From the NCBI RefSeq assembly GCF_000155675.2, contig NC_020911.1:4640501-4704500 (forward strand): a stretch of DNA of 64,000 nt, given 5' to 3'. The DNA is from Octadecabacter antarcticus 307. GTDB taxonomy: Bacteria; Pseudomonadota; Alphaproteobacteria; Rhodobacterales; Rhodobacteraceae. Made by a program: the position numbers and the translations under genes. This document shows positions 27,898 through 38,062 of the stretch, one piece after another. The stretch's first letter is position 1, and each line of letters opens with the position of its first letter. The notes under the pieces were generated by a model. That model was not told where the DNA came from. It made no database searches and saw only the letters and a list, made by a program, of their open reading frames with translations.

Positions 27898-28392
27898 CTA
27901 AAGAACAACCAAGCGTGTCGAATACCGGATGCGCGGTGCGATCCATGCCAGATCAGCCGCCCGCAGCCCGATGCAGCCTTCTGTTGGATGCCCCGGCTTG
28001 CGCCAGCGGTGAATGAAGATCGCTGATCCGCGGCCTTTGACGGGGTAGGGCCAGTTCCAATCCGTCAGAATGACCAGATCATATAGTGGGTCGGCGCGGC
28101 ACAGTTTTTCGTGGCCATATATATAGGGCGCGCGCACCATCAGATTATAGTCTTCATGCGTCGGGTCATCGGACCATAGATCGCCGAGGTGGATTGGCAG
28201 TGCCCAATCAGTGGGCTGTGCCATCCGGTCTGGCCGATAGAGCATCCCCACAAGGCGATGGGTGCCGCGCGGCGTAGCGCCGTCGCCCTCAGCTTTGCGA
28301 CCACTGATCCCGCCCTTGCCAATTGAGCACGGAAATTTGCGGTTCATAAATCGCAGATGGGACGGTGTGACGACAAGATCGCTGGCTTTCAT
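27898..28392 (-). CDS. L,D-transpeptidase (YkuD domain) family protein
   Basis: 164 residues. The YkuD catalytic signature is visible as IFIHRWRKPGHPTEGCIGLR (His then Cys; the Ser usually two residues before Cys is Thr-Glu here). The short family with this form is common in alphaproteobacteria, probably cytoplasmic-membrane or periplasmic peptidoglycan cross-linking. No signal peptide is seen. A TTG 12 codons upstream is an alternative start. Confidence 0.8.
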   Translation of the reverse strand: MKASDLVVTPSHLRFMNRKFPCSIGKGGISGRKAEGDGATPRGTHRLVGMLYRPDRMAQPTDWALPIHLGDLWSDDPTHEDYNLMVRAPYIYGHEKLCRADPLYDLVILTDWNWPYPVKGRGSAIFIHRWRKPGHPTEGCIGLRAADLAWIAPRIRYSTRLVVL

Positions 28393-28470
28393 GGGGCCAG
28401 CCTGACCAGAAGACGACAGGTTGTTCAAGCGTCCCCGCTGGGCCTAGGGTGCGATATAAGGGAGCGATTG

Positions 28471-29316
28471 ATGCCGACAATTGTTATTGTGACGACATTA
28501 TGTGCGGCTTTGCTGCATGCCTGTTGGAATGCGCTGGCGAAGGGTGCGGCTGACAAACACCTGAGCATGGCGGGGGTTATCATCGGCCATTTGCCGTTTG
28601 CGGTTATTGGCCTGATGTTTGTGCCGACGCCAGATTTGGCCTGCTGGCCATATCTGCTGGGCAGTTTGGCGTTTCATTTTGGATATCAAGTGTTTTTGCT
28701 GAACTCCTACCGTATTGGTGATTTGACGCAGGTGTATCCCGTCGCGCGCGGTATTGCGCCGCTGATTGTTGCGATGGTGTCCGTGTCATTCTTGAACGTT
28801 GTGTTGGGCTGGCAAGAAGTTGCAGCGATTGTGTTGATCGGAACAGGACTATTGTCACTGGGTCTGGTGCGTGGACATGGTGGTGCGCGCAATCCGAAGG
28901 CTGCGATGCTGGCGGCCATCACTGGATGTTTTATTGCGGGCTATTCGCTGGTCGATGGTTTGGGCGCGCGGGTGGCAGGAACGGCCGTCGGATTTTATGG
29001 CTGGTCAGCGACCGGCAATGCGCTGGTCTTTGCGGTGTTCATGCGCGTGAGCAAACCCGGTACGCTGGGGCGGTTGTGGTCCGAAGGGCGGTTCGTGCTG
29101 ATCGTTGGCGGTGCTGCGTCCTATTGTGCCTACACGCTGGTCGTTTGGGGTTTTATGCAAGCGCCGATTGCGCTGGTGACGGCGTTGCGTGAAACATCGA
29201 TCATCTTTGCATTGTTCATTGGCGTGTTTTTCATGAAGGAACGGCTGGACTTGTTTAAGGTTGGATCGACATTTCTTACGCTGGTTGGCGCGATCCTGCT
29301 GCGGTTTGCGCGCTAA
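28471..29316 (+). CDS. EamA-family (DMT) transporter
   Basis: 281 residues with ten predicted membrane helices in two EamA repeats, for example GYQVFLLNSYRIGDLTQVYP in the first and ALVTALRETSIIFALFIGV in the second. Drug/metabolite exporter superfamily; substrate unknown. RBS AAGGGAG seven bases before ATG at 28471. It ends four bases into the convergent ribA 3' end. Confidence 0.87.
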   Translation: MPTIVIVTTLCAALLHACWNALAKGAADKHLSMAGVIIGHLPFAVIGLMFVPTPDLACWPYLLGSLAFHFGYQVFLLNSYRIGDLTQVYPVARGIAPLIVAMVSVSFLNVVLGWQEVAAIVLIGTGLLSLGLVRGHGGARNPKAAMLAAITGCFIAGYSLVDGLGARVAGTAVGFYGWSATGNALVFAVFMRVSKPGTLGRLWSEGRFVLIVGGAASYCAYTLVVWGFMQAPIALVTALRETSIIFALFIGVFFMKERLDLFKVGSTFLTLVGAILLRFAR

Positions 29317-30392
29317 AGTAGGTGGCCAGATTTTGCGGCCTTGGTCGCAAGGTAGGCGGTGTTGTGGCTATTTTCGCCGACTTTCAGGGGCACCCGTTGC
29401 GTAACTGTCAAACCGCTGCCTTCAAGTTTCGCGACCTTAGCGGGATTGTTTGTCAGAAGGCGGACCTGCGAAAACCCTAATTTGCGCAGTATTTCGGCAC
29501 CAATGCGAAAATCGCGTTCATCGTCAGCAAAGCCAAGGCGGTGGTTTGCCTCAACGGTATCAAACCCTTGGTCCTGCAATGAATAGGCGCGCATTTTGTT
29601 GGCAAGCCCAATGCCGCGGCCTTCTTGGTTCAAATAAAGCAGGACACCAGCGCCCTCAGCCCCCATTTGCGCCATCGCGCCGCGCAACTGTGGGCCGCAG
29701 TCGCATTTCAGGCTGCCAAGTAAGTCGCCGGTGAAACACGCCGAATGAAGACGGGTCAGGACGGATGCTGCGCGGTCGGGATGACCGATTTCAACAGCGT
29801 AATGTTCTTCGCCACCATCTTCGGGGCGGAAAATATGCAGACGCCCAGCTTCGGACACGTCCAGCGGTAGCTTTGCCGAAATGACGGGGTCCAGCGGGGA
29901 AAAATCCGTGGCCAACGCTGTTTCCGCATCAAGGCGGGTCAGGTCATGCTGGGCCGCAAAGGCAAGGCCATCTTCCAGCGCAACCACAACACAGGCGGGC
30001 AGCAGGCGTGACGCCTTGGTGAGCGCGATCCCAGCGCGGTGCACCACGGCCGACCCCTCGCGGGCCGTCTTAAACGGACCCTTCATCGGGCTTCGCAGAT
30101 CATCAGTAGGGTCAGCCATTGCCTGAACCCAACTGATGTCAGCGCTTTTAGGTAGGATCACACGGGCGAGATCACCGTCATAAGCGGCCACTTTCAGTGT
30201 CGTGGCGCGGTGATTGGTGATCGCCAATACAGCGTCCATGCCCGCGAGGTCAGCCAGCCTTTCAGCCGTCAACGTTTCAGCTGCGCAGACTAGTCCCGCC
30301 ACGTCCCCGTCACACACCACAACTGGGACACCCATGCGCAAGTCGGCGCGGGCGCGGGCGAGGCGTTCTGTAAGATCGGGGGCGAATGTCAT
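29313..30392 (-). CDS. ribA: GTP cyclohydrolase II with degenerate RibB-like N-terminus
   Basis: 359 residues from ATG 30392 (AAAGAGAG upstream). The C-terminal half is GTP cyclohydrolase II, first step of riboflavin synthesis: SACFTGDLLGSLKCDCGPQL carries the zinc cysteines and EGRGIGLANKM the catalytic Arg region. The N-terminal 150 residues resemble 3,4-dihydroxy-2-butanone 4-phosphate synthase but lack its acidic active-site motif, as in other roseobacter RibA proteins. No FMN riboswitch is upstream. Confidence 0.88.
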   Translation of the reverse strand: MTFAPDLTERLARARADLRMGVPVVVCDGDVAGLVCAAETLTAERLADLAGMDAVLAITNHRATTLKVAAYDGDLARVILPKSADISWVQAMADPTDDLRSPMKGPFKTAREGSAVVHRAGIALTKASRLLPACVVVALEDGLAFAAQHDLTRLDAETALATDFSPLDPVISAKLPLDVSEAGRLHIFRPEDGGEEHYAVEIGHPDRAASVLTRLHSACFTGDLLGSLKCDCGPQLRGAMAQMGAEGAGVLLYLNQEGRGIGLANKMRAYSLQDQGFDTVEANHRLGFADDERDFRIGAEILRKLGFSQVRLLTNNPAKVAKLEGSGLTVTQRVPLKVGENSHNTAYLATKAAKSGHLL

Positions 30393-30545
30393 GATCGGGC
30401 TCTCTTTGTTCCCTTTCGATACCTGTAAGTGTGAGAAATTGAAACATTTACCCTGCTGACAACACGACGGCGTGAGGCGCTGCCACAAATGTTGCGCCAT
30501 CACGTATCTAAACACATCTGTGATGCAACGAAGGAGACAAGCGTA

Positions 30546-31232
30546 ATGGCACAACTCAAGAAAATTCTGCTCGTCGATGATGACGAGGACCTGCGCGACG
30601 CGCTGGGCGAACAATTGTTGATGACCGAAGATTTCGATGTCTTCGAAGCGGGCAATGGCGCGGAAGCGATGACCAAGGCCAAGGAAAGTCTGTATGATCT
30701 GGTGATCCTCGATGTGGGTCTGCCGGATACGGATGGACGTGAGCTGTGCCGTCTGATGCGCAAGCAGGGCGTGAAGTGCCCGATTGTGATGCTGACGGGT
30801 CATGACGGTGACAGTGATACGATTTTGGGTCTTGATGCGGGCGCGAACGATTACGTTACCAAACCGTTCAAATTTCCGGTGTTGTTAGCACGGATCCGCG
30901 CCCAGCTTCGGACCCACGAGCAGTCAGAAGACGCGGTTTTCACGCTTGGGCCATATACGTTCCAGCCGGCACAAAAGATGCTGCTGACCGAGGATGACAA
31001 GAAGATTCGCCTGACGGAGAAAGAGACGAATATTCTGAAGTATCTGTATCGTTCGACCGACGGTGTTGTCGCGCGCGACGTGCTGCTGCATGAGGTTTGG
31101 GGTTACAATGCAGGGGTGACGACCCACACGCTTGAGACGCATATCTATCGTTTACGCCAGAAGATTGAACCCGATCCCAGCAACGCACGACTGCTGGTCA
31201 CGGAAAGCGGTGGCTACCGTTTGGTGGCCTAA
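30546..31232 (+). CDS. OmpR/PhoB-family response regulator (CenR-like)
   Basis: 228 residues. Receiver domain with acidic pair D11/D12, phospho-acceptor D56 (LVILDVGLPD), and YVTKPFKF with the conserved Lys; C-terminal winged helix with RLTEKETNILKYLYR and VWGYNAGVTTHTLETHIYRL. The C-terminal pattern is that of a conserved alphaproteobacterial regulator group which includes CenR of Caulobacter (envelope homeostasis); that assignment is tentative. No kinase gene is adjacent. AAGGAG lies 11 bases upstream of the ATG; a terminator follows. Confidence 0.88.
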   Translation: MAQLKKILLVDDDEDLRDALGEQLLMTEDFDVFEAGNGAEAMTKAKESLYDLVILDVGLPDTDGRELCRLMRKQGVKCPIVMLTGHDGDSDTILGLDAGANDYVTKPFKFPVLLARIRAQLRTHEQSEDAVFTLGPYTFQPAQKMLLTEDDKKIRLTEKETNILKYLYRSTDGVVARDVLLHEVWGYNAGVTTHTLETHIYRLRQKIEPDPSNARLLVTESGGYRLVA

Positions 31233-31280
31233 GACATCCCTTGGTGATGGGGTTACATCACCACCTCCCTGTTGGACTTG

Positions 31281-31307
31281 CCCCGGCCTTTTGGTCGGGG
31301 TTTTTTT
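31281..31307 (+). terminator. rho-independent terminator after the response regulator gene
   Basis: Eight-pair stem CCCCGGCC / GGTCGGGG (one G-U) with TTTT loop and seven T after it. Lies 49 bases after the stop codon. Confidence 0.9.
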
Positions 31308-31346
31308 ATGTCAGATCAAACTTGGCTTCGCGCAAATCCAATATAT

Positions 31347-31400
31347 GGGGGCGCTGCCCCACCCTTTGGGCCTCTGGAATATTTTAGAGACAAAGACAAA
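31347..31400 (+). repeat. dispersed intergenic repeat, copy 1
   Basis: Begins with a palindrome GGGGGCGCTGCCCC, then a 20-base spacer and AATATTTTAGAGACAAAGAC. The same layout appears in reverse orientation at 44306-44366. Resembles REP-like intergenic repeats of roseobacters. No coding capacity. Confidence 0.65.
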
Positions 31401-31477
31401 TATCAAGAACAGGGGTGGTGGGGCTGGACGTGTCGGTGTGGCGCTGTTCAAGTGGGGCGCAACAAGGAGTGTGCCCC

Positions 31478-32593
31478 ATGAAAATTGAACCGTTTGGCGT
31501 TGAGCAGTGGATGAACGCCTGGGAAACCAAGTGTGAGTTGAACTTGGCAGAGACTTGCGTCGCGTCTTTGACATTGGCTGAATTGATGCAGATTGCGGGA
31601 ACGACGCAGCAGATGGCTGCCGATTTGGCAGCGATGCAGATGACCTATGGGGAAATTCGTGGATCGGCGCGTTTGCGCGGCTTGGTTGCCGGGATGTTTG
31701 AGGCGCAACGGGCGGAAAATGTGCTGATTACCCATGGGACGATTGGTGCGAATCATATGGTTTATCAGACACTTGTCAGTGCCGAAGATCATGTGGTGGC
31801 GGTGACGCCAACGTACCAACAGCACACGGCAATTCCACGATCTTTGGGGGCTGAGGTTACGGAAGTCGCGCTCTCGGAGGCGCAGAACTGGCTGCCTGAT
31901 TGGGACGTTGTTGCGGCGGCAGTGACGCCCGCAACAAAGGTGATTGCGCTGACCAACCCGAACAATCCGACGGGGGCATTGATTGGCCGCGACGGGCTGG
32001 AACGGGTGGCAGACATTGCGCGCGGCGTTGATGCGTGGGTGCTGTGTGATGAGGTTTATCGCGGCACAGAACAGGGTGAACCAGTGCCGTCGATTGTGGA
32101 TGTCTACGACAAAGGCATTTCCACGGGGTCCACGTCTAAGGCATTTTCGCTGGCGGGGCTGCGTTTGGGGTGGATCGTTGGGCCTGAAACGTTGCTGGAT
32201 GCCTGTGAGGTTCACCGTGATTATACGACCATTAGTGTCGGCATGATCGACGATTATTTTGCGGCGATGGCGCTGGAGGCGAAGGCCGAGGTGTTGGACA
32301 GGTCGCGTGCGATCACGCGGGGCAATCTGGGGCTGCTTGATGCGTGGGTTCAGCAGGAACCAAAGGCGCATTATGTAAAGCCGCAGGCCGGGACGACGGC
32401 GTTTGTGGCGTTTGATTTGGCGATGGCGTCCTATGACCAGTGCGTTGCGTTGTTGAAGGATACGGGTGTGATGTTCACGCCCGGGTCGAGCTTGGGTGTT
32501 GAGGGCTACGTTCGAATCGGATTCGCATGCTATCCTGATGTCCTTAAAGAAGGGTTAGCGCGTGTGTCAGAGTGGCTGGCAAAGCAACCTTAG
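31478..32593 (+). CDS. PLP-dependent aminotransferase (class I/II)
   Basis: 371 residues from the ATG at 31478 (AAGGAG upstream). Fold type I: NPNNPTGAL substrate/PLP segment near residue 165, CDEVYRG near 190, and PLP Lys in STSKAFSLAGLRLGW near 220. The opening MKIEPFGVEQWMNAWE resembles aminotransferases of the capreomycidine synthase-like group, whose amino acid substrate varies. It stands alone between the terminator/repeat region and exonuclease III. Confidence 0.87.
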   Translation: MKIEPFGVEQWMNAWETKCELNLAETCVASLTLAELMQIAGTTQQMAADLAAMQMTYGEIRGSARLRGLVAGMFEAQRAENVLITHGTIGANHMVYQTLVSAEDHVVAVTPTYQQHTAIPRSLGAEVTEVALSEAQNWLPDWDVVAAAVTPATKVIALTNPNNPTGALIGRDGLERVADIARGVDAWVLCDEVYRGTEQGEPVPSIVDVYDKGISTGSTSKAFSLAGLRLGWIVGPETLLDACEVHRDYTTISVGMIDDYFAAMALEAKAEVLDRSRAITRGNLGLLDAWVQQEPKAHYVKPQAGTTAFVAFDLAMASYDQCVALLKDTGVMFTPGSSLGVEGYVRIGFACYPDVLKEGLARVSEWLAKQP

Positions 32594-32627
32594 CACGGCT
32601 AGGGTGTTGTGAAATCAGGAGAATATT

Positions 32628-33416
32628 ATGTCGTTTACGCTGGCCACTTGGAACATCAATTCTGTGCGCTTGCGCGAGGGTTTGGTCGCGCGTTTGATGA
32701 CTGAAGAAGCCCCCGATGTGCTGTGTTTGCAGGAGTGTAAAAGCCCAGTTGATTTGATCCCGCTGGAGCAGTTTCAAGCGCTTGGATATCACCACATGGT
32801 GGCGCGTGGACAGAAGGGATATAACGGCGTTGCGATCTTTTCCAAAATGGCGATCGAAGAAGTTGCGGCAGAGGATTTTGTGTCGCTTGGCCATGCCCGC
32901 CACATCGCTGGAAAGCTTGAAAATGGCGTGACGGTTCATAACTTTTATGTCCCCGCAGGGGGCGATAAACCGAACCGTGAAATTAATGAAAAGTTTGGGC
33001 AAAAGCTCGACTATCTTACTGAAATGCGGGACTATTTCAGGGCGAACGCGCCGGAAAAATCGATCCTTGTGGGGGATTTGAATATCGCCCCGCGCGAGGA
33101 CGATGTTTGGGACCACAAGAAGCTGTTGAAGGTCGTTAGCCACACGACCGTCGAGGTGGAACATTTGGCGGATGTGCAGGGTGCAGGCGACTGGGTTGAT
33201 GTCACCCGCGCCGACATTCCGGACGGCAATTTATACAGCTGGTGGAGCTACCGCGCCCCCGATTGGGACACCGCCGATAAGGGGCGTCGGTTGGATCACA
33301 TTTGGGCCACGCCGGACATTGCCAATTCTGCCCATTCGAGCCGCGTTATTCGAGCTGTGCGCGGCTGGGAACAACCCAGCGATCATGCACCGGTTTTTGC
33401 AATGTTTGACCTGTAA
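32628..33416 (+). CDS. xth: exodeoxyribonuclease III / AP endonuclease
   Basis: 262 residues, full length. Metal-dependent endonuclease/exonuclease/phosphatase fold: WNINSVRLR (Asn), LQECKS (catalytic Glu), YNGVAIFSK, VGDLNIAPREDDVWD (Asp-Asn) and the final GWEQPSDHAPV (Asp-His). Cuts at abasic sites and removes 3' blocks in DNA repair. Good AGGAG eight bases upstream. Confidence 0.95.
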   Translation: MSFTLATWNINSVRLREGLVARLMTEEAPDVLCLQECKSPVDLIPLEQFQALGYHHMVARGQKGYNGVAIFSKMAIEEVAAEDFVSLGHARHIAGKLENGVTVHNFYVPAGGDKPNREINEKFGQKLDYLTEMRDYFRANAPEKSILVGDLNIAPREDDVWDHKKLLKVVSHTTVEVEHLADVQGAGDWVDVTRADIPDGNLYSWWSYRAPDWDTADKGRRLDHIWATPDIANSAHSSRVIRAVRGWEQPSDHAPVFAMFDL

Positions 33417-33560
33417 ATCGGGGTGGCACACAGTGTGCACCACCTGTGCACCACCTGTATGGCAGCGGATACACCAGCATTGAAAAACCTGACCCCCTTG
33501 GCCTTTGGTGCGGGCTTGCCCATATAGACATTAAATAGAATGCACCAATCGGAGGCGAAG

Positions 33561-34472
33561 ATGCTTGAACTCGGTGGACAACAGCCCGCAGTAGCGGACG
33601 ATTTGATCAAAGACAGTGGCGACGCGACCTTTATGCAGGACGTGATTGAGATGTCAAAAACGGTGCCAGTGATCGTGGATTTCTGGGCGCCGTGGTGCGG
33701 CCCGTGCAAGACGCTGGGTCCAGCATTGGAAGAGGCCGTTAAGAAGGCGGGCGGCCGTGTGAAAATGGTCAAGATCGATGTGGATCAGAACCAAGGCATC
33801 GCAGCACAGCTTAAGGTGCAGTCGATCCCGATGGTTTATGCCTTCTTTAACGGTCAGCCTGTCGATGGATTTCAGGGTGCAGTACCGCCGAGCGAGATTG
33901 AGGCGTTTGTGACCAAGATCGCCGATTTGGCTGGGGAGCCTGACAACGGGCTGGATGACGCGTTTGACGCGGCTGAAACCATGCTGACGGACGGCGAATT
34001 CGCAGATGCAGCCGAAACGTTTGCGGCCATTCTGGAAGAAGACCCCAACCATGCCGGTGCATTCGGTGGGTTGGCGCGCTGTCATTTGGCGCAAGATCAA
34101 GTGGAGGAAGCGGAAGCCGTGTTAAACGGCGCACCAGCAGAGATTTCCGACGCGGCACCGATTGAAGCGGCGCGTGCGGCGATTGAATTGGCAAAACAGG
34201 CGGCGAATGCGGGGCCAGTGGCTGAATTACAAGCTGCGGTCGATGCGGATGAAAACAACCACCAAGCGCGGCTTGATCTGGCCGTGGCGCTGCATGCGGC
34301 GGGAGATAGCGAAGGCGCAGTCGATCAGTTGCTTGATTTGTTCCGTCGGGATCGCGAATGGAATGACAGCGCCGCGAAAACGCAGTTGTTCACTGTATTT
34401 GATGCTATGAAACCCACCGATCCTGTAGTGCTAAACGGTCGGCGCAGACTTTCGTCAATGATATTTGCCTGA
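33561..34472 (+). CDS. ybbN: thioredoxin-TPR chaperone, YbbN/CnoX family
   Basis: 303 residues. N-terminal thioredoxin domain with active site W-C46-G-P-C49 followed by TPR-like helices (residues about 130-300). Escherichia YbbN/CnoX protects proteins from oxidation and hands them to GroEL; the enterobacterial form lacks a redox CXXC, whereas this one keeps CGPC, as alphaproteobacterial members do. GGAGG seven bases upstream fixes the start; a longer frame begins seven codons before. Confidence 0.92.
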   Translation: MLELGGQQPAVADDLIKDSGDATFMQDVIEMSKTVPVIVDFWAPWCGPCKTLGPALEEAVKKAGGRVKMVKIDVDQNQGIAAQLKVQSIPMVYAFFNGQPVDGFQGAVPPSEIEAFVTKIADLAGEPDNGLDDAFDAAETMLTDGEFADAAETFAAILEEDPNHAGAFGGLARCHLAQDQVEEAEAVLNGAPAEISDAAPIEAARAAIELAKQAANAGPVAELQAAVDADENNHQARLDLAVALHAAGDSEGAVDQLLDLFRRDREWNDSAAKTQLFTVFDAMKPTDPVVLNGRRRLSSMIFA

Positions 34473-34499
34473 CGCGGCGAGTGAGCTATTTAATCTGAC

Positions 34500-35141
34500 A
34501 TGAAGCAAAAAACTGACCTCCCCGATGTAATTCCGATTTTCCCGCTGCCCGGCGCGTTATTGCTGCCGCGTGCGCGGTTGCCGCTGCAATTGTTTGAACC
34601 GCGTTATTTGGCGATGCTGGATGATACGTTAAAGACGGATGGGCGATTGATTGGAATGGTGCAGCCGTACCAAGCGGCTGATGGATCGAACAAGCTGCAC
34701 ACGATTGGCTGTTCTGGACGCGTGACGGCGCTGTCTGAGACGGAGGATGGTCGCTATATGATCACGCTGTCGGGCAAGTCGCGGTTTCGCGTGCTTGAGG
34801 AAGTCGAAGGGTTTGCGCCCTATCGCCGTGCGCGGGTGAACTGGGATGGATTTGGCGCAGATTTGGGCGCAGAAGAAACCGATCCGGGTTTGGATCGCGC
34901 CGTACTGATGGATCTGCTTCAGCGGTTTTTTGAGGAACGTGGGCTGAACACCGACTGGGAGTCTATGGCGGATGCGGACCCTGAATTGCTGATCAATTCC
35001 TTGTCGATGCTGTGTCCATTTGATCCGGAAGAACGTCAAGCGTTGTTAGAGGCACCATCATTGGTGACCCGTCGGGAAACGCTTGTGACGTTGATCGAAT
35101 ACGCGCTTCATGGCGGTGATGATCAGCGGGTGCTGCAATGA
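34500..35141 (+). CDS. Lon substrate-binding domain protein
   Basis: 213 residues. N-terminal Lon-like LAN domain: [28 protein letters not shown] is the family opening, then [13 protein letters not shown] strand and helical C-terminus. No protease or ATPase domain, as expected for stand-alone versions. Role unknown; possibly protein quality control, consistent with its neighbour YbbN. Its stop overlaps Trm112 start. Confidence 0.92.
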   Translation: MKQKTDLPDVIPIFPLPGALLLPRARLPLQLFEPRYLAMLDDTLKTDGRLIGMVQPYQAADGSNKLHTIGCSGRVTALSETEDGRYMITLSGKSRFRVLEEVEGFAPYRRARVNWDGFGADLGAEETDPGLDRAVLMDLLQRFFEERGLNTDWESMADADPELLINSLSMLCPFDPEERQALLEAPSLVTRRETLVTLIEYALHGGDDQRVLQ

Positions 35142-35332
35142 GAGTGACAGATGAACGCACGTTCGACCCCAAGATGCTGGAGGCGCTTGTCTGTCCGCAA
35201 TGTCAGGGGCGTTTGACCTATGATGCGGCTGCCCAAGAGCTGACCAGCAAGGCGGCGCATCTGGCCTATCCGATCCGGGGTGGCATTCCGGTGCTGCTGG
35301 TCGATGAGGCCCGCGTGATCGATCAGGACTAA
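35138..35332 (+). CDS. Trm112-family small zinc-ribbon-like protein
   Basis: 64 residues. Opens [20 protein letters not shown], with VCPQCQG (one CxxC pair) and the family end [17 protein letters not shown]. Trm112 proteins activate methyltransferases; the bacterial partner is not known here. Four-base overlap with the upstream gene; converges on ubiH. Confidence 0.93.
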   Translation: MRVTDERTFDPKMLEALVCPQCQGRLTYDAAAQELTSKAAHLAYPIRGGIPVLLVDEARVIDQD

Positions 35333-36546
35333 GCCCGCATTAGGCTCGGCAGGTCGCCGGTCAGCCCTGCCGCTTCGCGAATGAAGCGGCGGCGCAGTCC
35401 GGGGGCTGCGTTTATCAGGCCCATGCCCGCATCGCGAACAGCGCGCAGAAATGGGTTATCGTTTGAGAACAATCTGTTGAACGTATCCGTCGCGGCGGCA
35501 AGCGTTGCGGTGTCAAAGCGGCGCCATTGTTCGTATCGGGTCAAAACTGATGGGCTTCCAATGTCTTCGCCGCGCTTTTTCGCGTCTGACAGGACATCCA
35601 CCAAAGCGGCAACATCGCGCAGACCTGCGTTTAGGCCCTGTCCCGCGATGGGGTGCACGCCATGCGCCGCGTCCCCGATTAACGCAATACGATCGGCGAT
35701 AAAACGATTGGCGAGGGTCAGGCCAAGCGCGTAGCTGAAACGTTTTCCTGTCAATGAAATTTCACCAAGAAAGTCCCCGAATGCAGGACGCAGCGCGTCG
35801 AGGAAGTCGGCGTCATCCATTGCCATAATTTCTGCAGCACGCGCGTCAGATTCTGACCAGACAATTGAACATCGATCACTTGGAAGTGGTAAAATGGCGA
35901 GCGGACCGGCGGGCATAAAGAACTGGTGCGCGATGCCGCCGTGGGGTTTTTCGTGCCCCACCGCACAAACGATTGCGGTTTGGCCATAGCCCCAGCCGGT
36001 GCGTTTGATGCCTGCGCGGGTGGCGGTGCCGCTGGTGCGCCCGTCGGCCCCGATGATAAGTTTCGCGTTGAGTGTTTTGCCGGAGGCCAGCGTAACGGAG
36101 CCCACGTCCTGTGCGACGACGGTTTCGCCGGACAATTGTGTGATATGATCATTGGCGTCCATCGCGGCCAGCAATGCCTGGCGCAGATGGCGGTCTTGGC
36201 ACATGAACCCCATCGGACCTTCTTCGATTTCGGCGTGATCGAAGTGCAACATCCACGGGGAAGGGCCCTCACCTGCGCGCCCGTCGGTGACTTTGATTTC
36301 CAGCATCGGTTGGGTGTGGTCGGCGACATCGCCCCAAATGCCGATATTGCGCAGCAGCCGCATGGAGGCGTGGGCCAAGGCATATGAGCGGCCATCGAAA
36401 TCAGGCAATCCACGGGTTGGCGCGGGAAGTGTGTCGATGACGGTGCAGCGCAGGCCTATGTTGGCCAGCGCGAGGCCGAGCGTTGGGCCATTCAGCCCGC
36501 CGCCAACGATAATCACATCAGTCGCAATATCTGTATTAATTTTCAT
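35329..36546 (-). CDS. UbiH/UbiF/COQ6-family ubiquinone hydroxylase
   Basis: 405 residues from the ATG at 36546. FAD-binding [13 protein letters not shown] at the N-terminus, [10 protein letters not shown], the DG motif region [10 protein letters not shown] and C-terminal [25 protein letters not shown]. Aromatic-ring monooxygenase of ubiquinone synthesis; which carbon it hydroxylates cannot be told. A longer frame with 12 extra codons exists. Convergent overlap of four bases with Trm112. Confidence 0.92.
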   Translation of the reverse strand: MKINTDIATDVIIVGGGLNGPTLGLALANIGLRCTVIDTLPAPTRGLPDFDGRSYALAHASMRLLRNIGIWGDVADHTQPMLEIKVTDGRAGEGPSPWMLHFDHAEIEEGPMGFMCQDRHLRQALLAAMDANDHITQLSGETVVAQDVGSVTLASGKTLNAKLIIGADGRTSGTATRAGIKRTGWGYGQTAIVCAVGHEKPHGGIAHQFFMPAGPLAILPLPSDRCSIVWSESDARAAEIMAMDDADFLDALRPAFGDFLGEISLTGKRFSYALGLTLANRFIADRIALIGDAAHGVHPIAGQGLNAGLRDVAALVDVLSDAKKRGEDIGSPSVLTRYEQWRRFDTATLAAATDTFNRLFSNDNPFLRAVRDAGMGLINAAPGLRRRFIREAAGLTGDLPSLMRA

Positions 36547-36625
36547 AGGTCGAGATATGCGCCCTTTGGTGGGATTGTCCATGCGCGGGATGGTCGCTAC
36601 CGTTCACGCCAACAAGGAGAACACG

Positions 36626-37954
36626 ATGCAAGATTGGCTTTGGGCGACAGCGGCAGATTTGGGGCGCGGGATTGATGCCGGTGATATTGATCCGGTTGAG
36701 CTTTGTGAGGTTTATCTGGCGGCGATTGACGCGCATCCAATGCGGGATCGGATCTATGCGCGGGTGACGGCGGACCGTGCGCGGAGTGAGGCCGCAGCCG
36801 CGCGCATGCGGGCCAAGGCAGGGCAGCGATTGTCGCCTTTGGACGGTGTGCCGATCAGCTGGAAGGATTTGTTTGATACGGCGGGTGTCGCAACCGAAGC
36901 AGGGACCAAATTGATGGAGGGTCGTGTGCCAAGCCGCGATGCAGAGGTTCTGCGCGTGGCGACGGGCATGGGGCTAGTGTGTCTTGGAAAAACCCACATG
37001 AGCGAGATCGCGTTTTCTGGTTTGGGATATAACCCGATGACCGCAACACCGCCTTGTGTGAATGATCCAGACGCGGTTCCGGGGGGATCGTCGTCCGGCG
37101 CTGCGGCGTCTGTTGCGTTTGGACTGGCGGCAGCGGCTGTCGGGTCGGACACGGGCGGGTCTGTTCGTGTGCCATCGGTCTGGAATGACCTTGTGGGGCT
37201 GAAGACCACGTTTGGACGCTTGTCGGTCGCAGGGTCTGTCGCGCTCTGCACGACGTTTGATACCGTGGGGCCGCTGTGTCGATCGGTAGAAGACGCAGCG
37301 TTGATGCTGGCAGCGCTTGAAGGCGGTCGGTCGGCAGATTTGACGGGTGCATCTTTAAAGGGGATGCGGTTTGCAGCGTTGCGATCGGTTGTGATGGACA
37401 ATGTCGCAGATGCGTCGTTGGCAGGATATGATGCGGCGTTGACCAAGCTGGCGGTGGCGGGCGCTGAGATTGTACCGCTGGAAGTGCCCGCGTTAGAACG
37501 CGCCTTTGCGATGTCTTTGCCGCTTTATACCGCGGATGCCTATGCCAATTGGCGTGATCTGGTCGAGGCGAATCCGGACAAAATGTACCACCAGATTTTG
37601 CAGCGTGTGCAGGGGGGCAAGGATGTACTTGCCCACGAATATCTGTCGCTTTGGGTGGAATTGCGCGACATTCGGGGTGTCTATGCTGACGCGACTGCGG
37701 GGTTTGATGCAGTGCTGTGTCCTGGAGCTGCAAACATGCCGCCGAATTTGGAACGGCTGGCGTCAGACGCTGATTATTACCTACAGGAAAACCTGCTGAC
37801 ATTGCGCAATACGCGGGTCGCGAACCTGATGGGTTTGGCGTCTTTGGCACTGCCTACAGGGGTGCCATCGGTCGGGATTATGCTGAATGTTGCGGGGGGT
37901 GATGATGAACGCCTACTGCGGATTGGTGCGGCGGTTGAGGCTGCGTTGGCGTAA
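36626..37954 (+). CDS. amidase (amidase signature family)
   Basis: 442 residues. Amidase signature triad: Lys in GVPISWKDLFD (about residue 77), cis-Ser in the GGSSSGAAASVA loop and the nucleophile Ser in GSDTGGSVRVP. Resembles GatA-like hydrolases but is shorter and not next to gatB/C, so a small-amide hydrolase is likelier. AAGGAG precedes the ATG. Confidence 0.9.
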   Translation: MQDWLWATAADLGRGIDAGDIDPVELCEVYLAAIDAHPMRDRIYARVTADRARSEAAAARMRAKAGQRLSPLDGVPISWKDLFDTAGVATEAGTKLMEGRVPSRDAEVLRVATGMGLVCLGKTHMSEIAFSGLGYNPMTATPPCVNDPDAVPGGSSSGAAASVAFGLAAAAVGSDTGGSVRVPSVWNDLVGLKTTFGRLSVAGSVALCTTFDTVGPLCRSVEDAALMLAALEGGRSADLTGASLKGMRFAALRSVVMDNVADASLAGYDAALTKLAVAGAEIVPLEVPALERAFAMSLPLYTADAYANWRDLVEANPDKMYHQILQRVQGGKDVLAHEYLSLWVELRDIRGVYADATAGFDAVLCPGAANMPPNLERLASDADYYLQENLLTLRNTRVANLMGLASLALPTGVPSVGIMLNVAGGDDERLLRIGAAVEAALA

Positions 37955-38062
37955 AAGCCACACAAGTCACCGCAACTGCATGCTTTTTCTGGACTTAGCG
38001 GGGTCGCCTAAGCTACTTTAGACGAAAGCGGCCCGTAAATGAGGCCGCAGTTTGAGGCAGTG

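Noticed and set aside
30393..30545. FMN riboswitch upstream of ribA
   Set aside because: The region is short and lacks the conserved FMN-aptamer elements.
36855..37850. 331-codon open frame on the minus strand
   Set aside because: Antisense to the amidase gene; Pro/Arg-rich composition typical of shadow frames.
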